Assembly: GCA_003165595.1 (NCBI GenBank)
Contig: PLWQ01000007.1
Span: forward strand, 18,108-82,107
Direction: 5' to 3'
Length of the DNA stretch: 64,000 nt
DNA from: Fibrobacterota bacterium
GTDB taxonomy: Bacteria; Fibrobacterota; Chitinivibrionia; Chitinivibrionales; FEN-1185
Shown: piece by piece, positions 49,153 to 60,022 of the stretch
Layout of the letters: every line of letters begins with the position of its first letter
How positions within the stretch are numbered: position 1 is the stretch's first letter
Notes under the pieces: model-generated
Told to the model about the DNA's origin: nothing
Seen by the model: only the letters and a program-made list of their open reading frames with translations
The model's database searches: none
Position numbers and translations under genes: made by a program

Positions 49153-49920
49153 ATGGAATTCCTGATAAAGCTGCTGCACGCTTTTAGTCCGCAGTCGGAT
49201 GCATTTCTGTTTATGTGGGCCATTCTGGTCACCGGCGTGTTCAGCGTTTCCATAATCATCGAACGGTTCATCTATTTGCAAAGCAAGTCGGGATTCCGTT
49301 CCCAAATGTTTATTCGCGACATCTTGCAGAATATCCAGAAGGACGATGTGGCCAGCGGGATCAAAATGTGCGAAAAGGGCAAGCGTATGGCGCTTGCCGG
49401 CGTCGTCAAAGCCGGCCTGGATGAGGCAAACACAGGCGCCGAACGCATCCGCAATGCAATTGACGAGGCGATGCTCAAGATTATTCCGATGCTGGAGAAA
49501 CGCACCGGGTATCTTGCGGTTATCGGCAACGTCGCGACACTCCTTGGACTGCTCGGCACCGTGTACGGTCTCATCATGTCGTTTGCCGCCGTGGGCCGGC
49601 CTGGTATCGACGCGGCGCAAAAGTCGGAATTGCTGGCATCCGGTATCGCCACCGCCATGAATTCCACGTTTTCCGGACTGTCGGTCGCAATTTGCTCCAT
49701 CATGGTGTTCGCGTTCATGAAGGCGAAAACGCAGAAAATCATCGACGAACTCGACGAATACTCGGTGCGGGTGCTCAATGCGCTCATCGAGAAATCGTTC
49801 AAGACGCACAAATATCACATCAGCGCGTCGCAGCTTAAGGAAGGCGTGGGCCTGCACGTGACGCACAACAACATCAAGATCTTTACCGACAACAAGCTTA
49901 TCAAGGAAATAAACATCTGA
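49153..49920 (+). CDS. ExbB/TolQ/MotA-family proton channel subunit
   Basis: 255 residues with three membrane helices: about 17-38, then LLGLLGTVYGLIMSFAAVG (about 135-155) and AMNSTFSGLSVAICSIMVFAFM (about 170-195). The second and third are the conserved proton-channel helices of ExbB, TolQ and AglR. A cytoplasmic loop lies between the first and second. GGAGGAG precedes ATG 49153. It is followed by an ExbB-ExbD fusion, an ExbD and a TonB-like gene, so it forms the first motor subunit of this set. The order recalls the Agl gliding motors of Myxococcus; gliding or envelope transport are the likely uses. Confidence 0.88.
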   Translation: MEFLIKLLHAFSPQSDAFLFMWAILVTGVFSVSIIIERFIYLQSKSGFRSQMFIRDILQNIQKDDVASGIKMCEKGKRMALAGVVKAGLDEANTGAERIRNAIDEAMLKIIPMLEKRTGYLAVIGNVATLLGLLGTVYGLIMSFAAVGRPGIDAAQKSELLASGIATAMNSTFSGLSVAICSIMVFAFMKAKTQKIIDELDEYSVRVLNALIEKSFKTHKYHISASQLKEGVGLHVTHNNIKIFTDNKLIKEINI

Positions 49921-50036
49921 TCGGGATTCGCCGGATTTACGGGATTTCCGGGAGAGAAAGACAATCGGGATTCACGAGGTTTCCAGGAGAAGACGATTAG
50001 GATTGGCGGGATTCCCAGGATGAAGACTTGCCTCTT
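49921..50036. repeat. Degenerate tandem repeat
   Basis: Three loose units of 32-45 bp, each containing (A)TCGGGATT or ATTAGGATT, then a GGATTT/GGGATT box and a CCAGGA or CCGGGAGA-AGA tail. It resembles dispersed GGATT-type repeats seen in other environmental genomes. It lies between two genes of the motor operon and may weaken their co-transcription. Confidence 0.5.
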
Positions 50037-50083
50037 GTAGCTGTCAACCGTCAACTTTTCATTTTTAACTTGTAAATTGATAT

Positions 50084-51391
50084 ATGGTAATATTCGGCGA
50101 ACTCCTCAAATGTTTCCTACCGTCGCATGACGCTTTCGTATTCATGTGGGTGCTTGCCACACTCGGACTTTCGGCGGTGCTTCTCACCGCGGAGCGATGG
50201 TTTTCCATAAACAGGCGCACCGACTACGATGCCGCAAGTTTTTTCGAGCGTATAAAGCGGCTGGTCGACGAAAAGAACTTCGACGAAGCTTACCGGATCT
50301 GCGCATCGGGCGGCCGCAGGGCACTGCCCCGCATTCTTGGCGCGGGCATACGGGAAGTCCAGATTGAACCCCATCTTGTGGAAGGTGCCATGGGCGAAGA
50401 ATCGACCCACATGGCTTCACAGATGGAAAAACGGCTTCCCATTCTTGTGATGTTCAGCAATGTCTCCACGCTGCTGGGCCTGCTCGGCACGGTCTTTGGC
50501 CTCATCATGTCGTTTGCCGCGGTTGGAAGACCTGGTGTCGCCGCGGTGGAGAAATCGGCTCTGCTTGCCGCGGGGATTTCCGCGGCAATGAATTCCACGC
50601 TTGTGGGACTCTCCATAAGCGTGCCCTGCATTCTTGCCTACGCGATGCTTCGCGCCCGCGTCGATGCTGCGCTCGTGGAAGTCGACCGCTACGCAGTGGC
50701 CATTCTCAATCTGCTCAACCCGCCCACTGCGGGCCAGAAAAAACTCAATTCTCTTGTGCGTCGTTCCGGCGACGACGAAGTTGCCGACACCGACGTCACG
50801 CCCATGCTCAACCTCATGGTCATGCTCATTCCCTTCCTGCTCACCTCGTCCGAATTCGTCAAGATGGGCGCCATAGAGCTCAAGCTGCCCGAATCGACGC
50901 AGGGCGGCGGGGGCGGCGGCGGGGGTGAGAGCCAGCAGGAAACCAAGCTCGAGCTCGGGGTAGTCATCACATCCAAGGGATTCAACGTATTCGACTACTT
51001 CAACCAGGCCGAAAAGGCGGCTCAGGCCAACCAGACCCTGGGCGAAAAACTGCCCGACATACCGCTCAAAAACGGCGAGTACGATTATGAGACCCTGAAT
51101 GCAAAACTCGCAGAAGTCAAGAGAAAAGCCCTGTACGAAATCGTAAAAGCCTACTACCCAACGGTGACTCCGGACGCCTCGCTGTACCAGCTTTCCAAGG
51201 CCTATCTTTCCAAGAACCTGAGCACCAGTTCCGTGTTTGCCGATCACGAGGCGGTCAAGCTCGTGGGTGAAGACAAGATCAAATACCAGACGGTGGTTGC
51301 GGTGATGGACGCTGCGCGGGGGACGCGCACGCCCGACGGCAATGTCACCTTATTCCCGAATGTGTCGATTGCGGGAGGTATTATCCAGTAA
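50084..51391 (+). CDS. ExbB-ExbD fusion motor protein
   Basis: 435 residues. Residues 1-210 are a complete ExbB/TolQ unit (helices about 17-36, 118-148 with LLGLLGTVFGLIMSF, 165-190). After a short linker (211-232), residues 233-435 are an ExbD/TolR unit: TM VTPMLNLMVMLIPFLLTS at about 238-256, a Gly-run at 274-281 and a periplasmic domain to the end. In ExbD proteins the helix carries a proton-binding Asp (PFIDVM); here that site is Asn243 (PMLNLM). The fused half therefore probably does not carry protons, and the separate ExbD that follows supplies the Asp. Its stop overlaps that gene's start (TAATG). Confidence 0.85.
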   Translation: MVIFGELLKCFLPSHDAFVFMWVLATLGLSAVLLTAERWFSINRRTDYDAASFFERIKRLVDEKNFDEAYRICASGGRRALPRILGAGIREVQIEPHLVEGAMGEESTHMASQMEKRLPILVMFSNVSTLLGLLGTVFGLIMSFAAVGRPGVAAVEKSALLAAGISAAMNSTLVGLSISVPCILAYAMLRARVDAALVEVDRYAVAILNLLNPPTAGQKKLNSLVRRSGDDEVADTDVTPMLNLMVMLIPFLLTSSEFVKMGAIELKLPESTQGGGGGGGGESQQETKLELGVVITSKGFNVFDYFNQAEKAAQANQTLGEKLPDIPLKNGEYDYETLNAKLAEVKRKALYEIVKAYYPTVTPDASLYQLSKAYLSKNLSTSSVFADHEAVKLVGEDKIKYQTVVAVMDAARGTRTPDGNVTLFPNVSIAGGIIQ

Positions 51392-51891
51392 TGGCGCAGC
51401 AATCCATTCGCAGAAGGCACCGGAAACGGGGCGACGGCACGGTCAAGCTCAACATCACTTCCATGATCGACATGTTTACGCTCATGGTGGTGTTCCTGCT
51501 CAAGAATTATTCGGCGCAGGGGCAGCTTGTGACGCCTGCGACCAATCTGCTGCTGCCCACGTCTTCGGTTGAGAAAAACGCGGGGGAGGCGCTGAGCGTC
51601 AAGGTGTCCGGCACGAACATCATGGTGGAAAATGACGTCGTCATCGACGAAAAGGGATTCCAGACTGCGCTCGCCCAGAAGGAGTTCCTTATCGAACCCC
51701 TGTATAATGTGCTCAAGAAACATTGTGACGAGGCGAAGAAATCCGCGGAGATGTTCAAGACCGAGTTCTCCGGAAAAGTCTCAATACAGGGCGATGTGGC
51801 GATTCCGTACAACATGCTTACCAGAATCATGTATACCTGCGGCCAGGCAGGTTACCCCGTTATGAACCTTGTAGTCTACAGGAAGGGATAA
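51391..51891 (+). CDS. ExbD/TolR-family motor subunit
   Basis: 166 residues: a basic N-terminus, one membrane helix (about 20-38, LNITSMIDMFTLMVVFLL) and a periplasmic domain. The proton-binding Asp is present as Asp27 in SMIDMF, in contrast to the fused ExbD-like half of the preceding gene. Overlapping TAATG junctions on both sides couple its translation to the fusion protein and to the TonB-like protein. Together with the ExbB subunits it should form an ion-driven motor of the ExbBD/TolQR/AglQS type. Confidence 0.88.
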   Translation: MAQQSIRRRHRKRGDGTVKLNITSMIDMFTLMVVFLLKNYSAQGQLVTPATNLLLPTSSVEKNAGEALSVKVSGTNIMVENDVVIDEKGFQTALAQKEFLIEPLYNVLKKHCDEAKKSAEMFKTEFSGKVSIQGDVAIPYNMLTRIMYTCGQAGYPVMNLVVYRKG

Positions 51892-52967
51892 TGGCGAACG
51901 CCGGGCAGTCGGGACTTTTCTATCTCCACAACGCGGGTGAGATCTCACTCAAGGTATTCCCGCAGGATCTGCGAAGGAGCCTGATTTCCAGGCTGGACCC
52001 GCGCTTTGCCATAATTTTCGGCTCGCTTTTCCTCGTGGCATTCATCTCCGTTTCCATTCTCTCGTCCGTCAAGATTTCCGATACGGTAAGCGAAAAAGAA
52101 ATCACAAAGATTCAGGAACGCTACGCTCAGCTTGTGCTCAACCAGCCCAAGCCCAAGCCTCCGGAAGTGAAAGCCGAAGACAAATCCAAGGCAAACGAAA
52201 CGGGCAAGGTCGCGGAAAAGGGAGCGGTCAAGGAAGAAGTGAAAGTGGACCGCGAAAAAGAGACGTTCGTACAACGCAAGGAACGGGCCGAAGCAACAAA
52301 GGAACAACGTCAGGCGGTTCGCCAGCGGGTCGCCGCGGCCGTGCAGACCGCCGGGATTTTCGCCGCGATTACGGCTTCGGGCAGCGGACCGGGCTCCGGA
52401 CCCTCGACGGGCGGGAGTGTTACCGATCTCCTCGGCGCCACGGGCGAAGGCGTCGGCGATTTGGGAAACATAAAGGTGTCCAAGGGGACGTTTGCCACCA
52501 GGAGCAATGTTGACGTAGGCGAACTCAAGGCGAGACGTGGTACGGTCACCCAGGGCGTCGATATCGCACGGGAGAGCGTGGGCAGAACGCGGTCGGAGCA
52601 TATTTCTTCCGGCGGCGGCGTGGCGATATCGTCCGCCGTTCCGGAAGTGACGGGCAACACCACCAATGCCGAAGCAAGGAGCCAGGCGTCGATCAAGAAA
52701 GTGATCGATCTGGAAAGCAACCGGCTCAAACGGGTGTACGAAACCTGGCTTAAACGCGACCCGACGCTCGCGGGCCAGCTCAAGATCAAGTTTACCATTA
52801 TGCCCGACGGGAGCGTCACCAACGTGACGGTTGTGAGTTCCAGTACCAAGAACACGGAATTCGACGAAACGCTCATGCGTTACATCAAACGATGGGCCTT
52901 CCCGGCAATGGACGGCGGCAGCCCGGTGGAGGTCGTCTACCCGTTCGTGTTCGAGGCTCAAACATAG
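51891..52967 (+). CDS. TonB/AgmX-type periplasmic protein
   Basis: 358 residues with one membrane helix (about 39-61). A Lys/Glu/Pro-rich stretch follows (about 80-150, NQPKPKPPEVKAEDKSKANE), then a Gly/Ser-rich region (about 165-190) and a C-terminal TonB-fold domain (about 270-358; LKIKFTIMPDGSVTNVTVV, FDETLMRYIKRWAFPAMDGG). This is the layout of TonB and of AgmX/GltJ-like gliding proteins. It is the effector that the ExbB/ExbD motor upstream should energise. Its start overlaps the ExbD stop. A second protein with this end domain is encoded at 10.8 kb. Confidence 0.85.
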   Translation: MANAGQSGLFYLHNAGEISLKVFPQDLRRSLISRLDPRFAIIFGSLFLVAFISVSILSSVKISDTVSEKEITKIQERYAQLVLNQPKPKPPEVKAEDKSKANETGKVAEKGAVKEEVKVDREKETFVQRKERAEATKEQRQAVRQRVAAAVQTAGIFAAITASGSGPGSGPSTGGSVTDLLGATGEGVGDLGNIKVSKGTFATRSNVDVGELKARRGTVTQGVDIARESVGRTRSEHISSGGGVAISSAVPEVTGNTTNAEARSQASIKKVIDLESNRLKRVYETWLKRDPTLAGQLKIKFTIMPDGSVTNVTVVSSSTKNTEFDETLMRYIKRWAFPAMDGGSPVEVVYPFVFEAQT

Positions 52968-53041
52968 AGATACGTCCGGCGGCTCTTTGCCGGAACGAGC
53001 AAGTGATACGAATTTGCTTTCAAGATGATTCTGAGCATGGG

Positions 53042-53112
53042 TGTCATCGCGAGCGCAGCGCGGCGATCTCATACGGTTGAGATTGCTTCGTCGCGGACTC
53101 CTCGCAATGACA
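53042..53112. repeat. Long palindrome, 71 bp
   Basis: Nested inverted repeats: GTCATCGCGAG at the left end pairs with CTCGCAATGAC at the right end (one mismatch), and GCGATCTCA pairs with TGAGATTGC further in. It resembles the dispersed long palindromes common in environmental bacterial genomes. It sits between the motor operon and the PilZ gene and could also act as a terminator-like barrier. Confidence 0.7.
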
Positions 53113-53167
53113 TACAATCAACTTGAACGCAACTTAGTATGAGTTCGATCCGATAGTTGCCGCGGGG

Positions 53168-53190
53168 CGGCAGGAGCTTTCTTCCTGCCG
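53168..53190 (+). other. Hairpin upstream of the PilZ gene
   Basis: CGGCAGGA (53168-53175) and TCCTGCCG (53183-53190) form an 8-bp stem with a 7-nt loop, 35 bp before ATG 53225. There is no T-run. It may be part of the transcript leader. Confidence 0.4.
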
Positions 53191-53224
53191 GTTGGATCAC
53201 CAGTAATTTACGCAGGAGAAACGT

Positions 53225-53536
53225 ATGAAGGACAGAGCCAGCGAACGAATTGAGTTCATTAATTTGAACGGATCCTCGGAGCCGACGCTGTTCGATTTGA
53301 GCAAGACGGGGGTGTGCGGTTTCAGCTCGAAGAAACTCGAGAAGGATAAATTTGCCTTTGTCAAGATCAACACGCTGCGGCTCAAGGCCCAGGTCGTATA
53401 CTGCCAGGAGCGTTCCGACGGGTTCCGCGTCGGCATGCACTTTTGCGAGGTACCGGCCGATTTGCAGGCCTCTTTGAACGACCTGGTGGACAAGTTCTCC
53501 CGCGGCGTTCCCATATCATGCTCCATTGAGGGATAG
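53225..53536 (+). CDS. PilZ-domain protein
   Basis: 103 residues forming a single PilZ domain. RASER at residues 4-8 fits the RxxxR box and DLSKTG at about 25-30 fits the (D/N)xSxxG box, the two that bind cyclic di-GMP; VVYCQERSDGFRVGMHF is the usual later strand pair. Small PilZ proteins act as adaptors that change the action of a motor or enzyme when cyclic di-GMP is bound. AGGAG precedes ATG 53225. It lies between the ExbB/ExbD/TonB operon and a FliL-like gene, which suggests a motor target. A cyclic-di-GMP-type GGDEF protein is encoded at 9.4 kb. Confidence 0.82.
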   Translation: MKDRASERIEFINLNGSSEPTLFDLSKTGVCGFSSKKLEKDKFAFVKINTLRLKAQVVYCQERSDGFRVGMHFCEVPADLQASLNDLVDKFSRGVPISCSIEG

Positions 53537-53559
53537 CTCGTTCCAAGAAAGTTGTACCG

Positions 53560-54237
53560 ATGTCCGATGGCACATGGCTTGGGCAGACGAAAAAGCGAAA
53601 TAATGCCCTGTGGATTATCCTGATTGTCGTCGCGGCGGTAGGGGCGGCCGCGATTTTTCTGCACAACAACAGCGACATTCTGTGGGGGAAAAAAGGCCTT
53701 GGGCAAGAGGCGATAGAAACCTCGCCGGCGGTCAGGAGTTCCACCGCATCTGCCGCGCCCGTGACCAGACCGGAAGGCGCACCGCGTGAAGCGCCGGCGG
53801 CGGCCGACACGGCCGCACCGAAAGCGCGGCCTGCGATCTTGGCAACGCCGGGCATTCCCGCCGCTTCCGACCGTGCTCCGCAGACTTCTACGGCCGCTTC
53901 TCCTGCGGCAGTCGCTGCCCGGCCTACCCGCGACATCGGAACCGCATCGATGGTCCTCGGTGACATCACGTGCAGGCTGGCCGACAGGAGCAAACCTGTC
54001 TTGCGGTTGTCGATAGAGATCTATTTTTCCGACGATCCGGGCTTTGCCCACGAGTTGCTTTTGAAAAGGGACAACCTGAAGGTGCTGGTGCGCAAGGTGC
54101 TGTCCACGAAATTCCTCGACGACCTGGTTGTGGAAAAGCTGCGGATTGAGCTGCGGAACGTTCTCAACGGGATTCTCGAAAAGGGACAAATTTCGGATAT
54201 AGAATTCAGGGATTTTCGAATAGACAAGGTGGAATGA
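53560..54237 (+). CDS. FliL-like membrane protein
   Basis: 225 residues: a short cytoplasmic start, one membrane helix (about 15-34), a long Ala/Pro/Thr-rich periplasmic stalk (about 50-125) and a C-terminal domain (about 130-225) resembling FliL ([55 protein letters not shown]). FliL rings surround the MotAB stators of flagella. No stator or flagellar gene is near, but the ExbB/ExbD motor operon is 600 bp upstream. secA follows after 4 bp. The assignment rests on pattern, not on a diagnostic residue. Confidence 0.6.
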   Translation: MSDGTWLGQTKKRNNALWIILIVVAAVGAAAIFLHNNSDILWGKKGLGQEAIETSPAVRSSTASAAPVTRPEGAPREAPAAADTAAPKARPAILATPGIPAASDRAPQTSTAASPAAVAARPTRDIGTASMVLGDITCRLADRSKPVLRLSIEIYFSDDPGFAHELLLKRDNLKVLVRKVLSTKFLDDLVVEKLRIELRNVLNGILEKGQISDIEFRDFRIDKVE

Positions 54238-54241
54238 CATT

Positions 54242-57348
<3,107 letters not shown>

Positions 57349-57352
<4 letters not shown>

Positions 57353-57993
57353 GCGGGCTGTTTGTCACCTTTGAGGGAATTGACGGATGCGGGAAGAGCA
57401 CGCAGGTTCTGTGTGCCCAGCGCATGCTATCCGAGGAGAAAATCCCCTGCACGGTCACCCGCGAGCCGGGCGGAACCCCTATTGCCGAACGGATCCGCAA
57501 TATCCTTTTGTCGCCCGAGAACGGCGCCATGTGCGATGCGTGCGAAGTGCTGCTCTATTTCGCGGCCCGGGCCCAGCATGTGCGGGAAAAAATAGCACCC
57601 GAGCTTGACAAAGGCAACGTTGTGCTCTGCGACAGGTTCATGGAAGCGACGCTGGCGTACCAGGGGTATGGCCGCGGCATCGACCTGGAGACGCTTTTCG
57701 GCATAAACGCCTTTGCCACGGGCGGCGTTATGCCGGCGCTTACGTTTGTTTTCGACATCGACGTCGCCGCCGCCTTTTCGCGTCTTGAAAAGACGGGTAA
57801 GCGTCCCGACCGGCTGGAGGGAAGCGGCAGGGAGTTTTTCGAAAAAGTGCGTGCGGGGTATCTTGCGCTGGCCGCGCGTCACCCGCAGCGGATCGTGGTT
57901 CTCAGCGGCGCCGACTCGCCCGAGGAATTGTCGAAGAAAGTGTTTGACGAAATCGGAAAGAGGCTGCGGCGTCACCCCCGACCCCTCTCCTGA
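57349..57993 (+). CDS. tmk: Thymidylate kinase
   Basis: 214 residues, normal for TMP kinase. P-loop GIDGCGKST at residues 8-16, the TREPGG motif, [16 protein letters not shown] with the catalytic Arg/Asp, and a lid region near [11 protein letters not shown]. It phosphorylates dTMP to dTDP. The ATG overlaps the secA stop. The last residues (RRHPRPLS) and the stop codon fall in a palindromic repeat (57982-58004), so the natural end may have been altered by repeat insertion. No delta-prime holB gene follows, as is common elsewhere. Confidence 0.93.
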
Positions 57994-58004
57994 AGGGAGA
58001 GGGG
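57982..58004. repeat. REP-like palindrome at the tmk end
   Basis: CCCCTCTCC (57982-57990) and GGAGAGGGG (57996-58004) form a 9-bp perfect stem with a 5-nt loop. It shares its wording with the 14666-14763 palindrome. The tmk stop codon is in its loop. Its position could also make it a terminator-like hairpin, though without a T-run. Confidence 0.65.
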
Positions 58005-58127
58005 AGAAACTACGCATAGCCACCGCCCCATAAATAGTAGTGGGCCACCCTGCCCGTCTAATGTATTTTATACCCTTTACGCCGTTTACTTTTCTTCCAA
58101 AGCACAGGGCGAACCAGAGGAGCGATA

Positions 58128-59972
58128 ATGCAGAAGAATCCTGATAAGGAATCTAGAATGCTTTCGGGCCGCATTCCGTTTGTAGGAATCGTGGTTCTTA
58201 TTGTGGTTATCGGCGGCCTGGCGTTTGACGTGACGAAAGCCGACAGCGACAATTTCTACGAAGACGTGCAGCGCTTCGACCGAGTGTTTACAAAGATCCA
58301 CCAGAACTACGTGGAAAGCATCGATTCGAAGAAGCTCGTGGACGCCGCGATCGAGGGAATGCTTTCCATTCTCGATCCGCACAGCAACTACTTTGAAAAG
58401 AAACAGTTCGACGAGCTGATGATCCAGACCGAGGGCAAATTCGGCGGCCTGGGCATCCAGATTTCCATTCGCGACAAGGTGCTCACGGTGATGACGCCGA
58501 TTCCCGGCACGCCCGCGGAGCGGGCGGGCATTCAGTCGGGCGACCAGATTCTCAAGATAAACGGCAAACCCACCGAGGGCATAACCATTGACCAGGCGGT
58601 AGGAAAGCTCCGGGGCGCACCTGACACCGACGTCAACATCACCATTCGCAGGCGCGGCGAGCCCAAAGACCTCGAATACAAAATCACCCGCGCGATCATC
58701 CACATCAAATCGGTCCCGTATTACGGCGTTTTCGACAACGGTATCGGTTACCTTTCCCTCAAGCAGTTTTCCCAGGACGCCGGCTCCGAGGTGGAGAAGG
58801 CGCTGCGGGAACTGGTGAAGCGCAACGTGAAGGGCGTGATTTTCGATCTCCGGTACAATCCGGGCGGGCTCCTGCCCGAGGCCATTGAGGTCGCCGACAA
58901 GTTTTTGCCCAGGAAATCGCTCGTGGTGTACACCAGGGGGCGCGTCCAGGGCCAGAACAAGGAATACTACGCGTCGTCGAACCCGGTGCTGCCGCCGGAC
59001 ATTCCGCTTATCGTTCTTGTCAATAATGGCAGCGCCAGCGCTTCCGAAATCGTTTCGGGCGCCATCCAGGACTGGGACCGCGGGCTCATCGTGGGCGACA
59101 CCACATTCGGCAAAGGGTCGGTTCAGAGCATTCTTCCCGTGGACGACGACAACCACCTGAAGCTCACCACCGCCTTCTACTACACGCCGTCCGGCCGGTG
59201 CATTAACAAACCGGAAAACGGCATCCGCGGAAAGATGAAGAAGAACGACGATGACGCGGAAGAGGGCGAGGGCAAGGACTCCACCGCAAAGGCCGACACG
59301 TCCAAGAATTCGGGCAAGGACACCACCACCTACCGCACCAAGAACATGCGCGTCGTTCACGGCGGCGGCGGCATCATTCCCGACACTATCGTGGAACAGA
59401 AGATGCCCGACCTCGTGATCCGGTCGCTGTTCCTCAAGGATGTTTTCTTTTCCTTCGCGAACCACGAATATCCCAGGCTTTCGGCCAAGCACGTCAAGGT
59501 CGACGAGAAGTTCGTGGTGACCGACCAGATCATGAAGGATTACTATCACTTCATCGATTCCATCGGGTTCAAATACCAGAGCTACGCGCAGCTCGTGTTC
59601 GACGAGTTCAAGACCAGGGCCGGTATCGCCGATTCGGCGAAGGACACCGCGAAGAAGACCATCTCCGATTCCGCGGTGTTCTCCCTTGTTAAGAAGCCCG
59701 AATGGTCGAAAGAGGAAACCGACGTTCTCAAGAAAGTCTCGCAGCAGATGGCGAAGATACTGGCCGACGAAAGCAAGCGAGAGGTGACGAAGGACGACGC
59801 GGAAATCCGCAACTACCTCAGGGAATCGCTCATGATTCGCGAACTGGGGCAGGACAACGACGTCGTCAACCGGCAAAAACTGCTGATCGACGATCAGTTC
59901 AAGAGCGCCCTGGCCATCATATCGAACAAGGCCGTGTACGAGGCCCTGCTCAAGCCGAAAACGAAGCAGTAA
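58128..59972 (+). CDS. C-terminal processing peptidase, S41 family
   Basis: 614 residues. An N-terminal helix (about 15-33) is a signal or anchor. A PDZ domain (about 95-185, GKFGGLGIQISI, IPGTPAERAGIQSGDQILKI) precedes the S41 protease core, with the catalytic Ser in NNGSASASEI (about 300-309) and Lys in FGKGSVQ (about 325). The core is followed by a charged, extended C-terminal region (about 365-400 and 500-614). CtpA/Prc proteases trim or degrade periplasmic proteins after their C-termini. AGAGGAG precedes ATG 58128. ppiD follows 50 bp downstream, an apt partner in envelope protein quality control. Confidence 0.92.
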   Translation: MQKNPDKESRMLSGRIPFVGIVVLIVVIGGLAFDVTKADSDNFYEDVQRFDRVFTKIHQNYVESIDSKKLVDAAIEGMLSILDPHSNYFEKKQFDELMIQTEGKFGGLGIQISIRDKVLTVMTPIPGTPAERAGIQSGDQILKINGKPTEGITIDQAVGKLRGAPDTDVNITIRRRGEPKDLEYKITRAIIHIKSVPYYGVFDNGIGYLSLKQFSQDAGSEVEKALRELVKRNVKGVIFDLRYNPGGLLPEAIEVADKFLPRKSLVVYTRGRVQGQNKEYYASSNPVLPPDIPLIVLVNNGSASASEIVSGAIQDWDRGLIVGDTTFGKGSVQSILPVDDDNHLKLTTAFYYTPSGRCINKPENGIRGKMKKNDDDAEEGEGKDSTAKADTSKNSGKDTTTYRTKNMRVVHGGGGIIPDTIVEQKMPDLVIRSLFLKDVFFSFANHEYPRLSAKHVKVDEKFVVTDQIMKDYYHFIDSIGFKYQSYAQLVFDEFKTRAGIADSAKDTAKKTISDSAVFSLVKKPEWSKEETDVLKKVSQQMAKILADESKREVTKDDAEIRNYLRESLMIRELGQDNDVVNRQKLLIDDQFKSALAIISNKAVYEALLKPKTKQ

Positions 59973-60022
59973 CGGACGCACAAGTGTAACCGTCTTTTAG
60001 AAACGGATATGGGAGTAATGCT

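Noticed and set aside
53187..53203. GCCGGTTGGATCACCAG resembles the 3' end of 16S rRNA
   Set aside because: Only about a dozen bases match and the rest of the region has no rRNA sequence, so it is chance.
58086..59981. 631-residue open frame on the minus strand
   Set aside because: Antisense to the S41 protease gene with intact PDZ and catalytic motifs on the plus strand.
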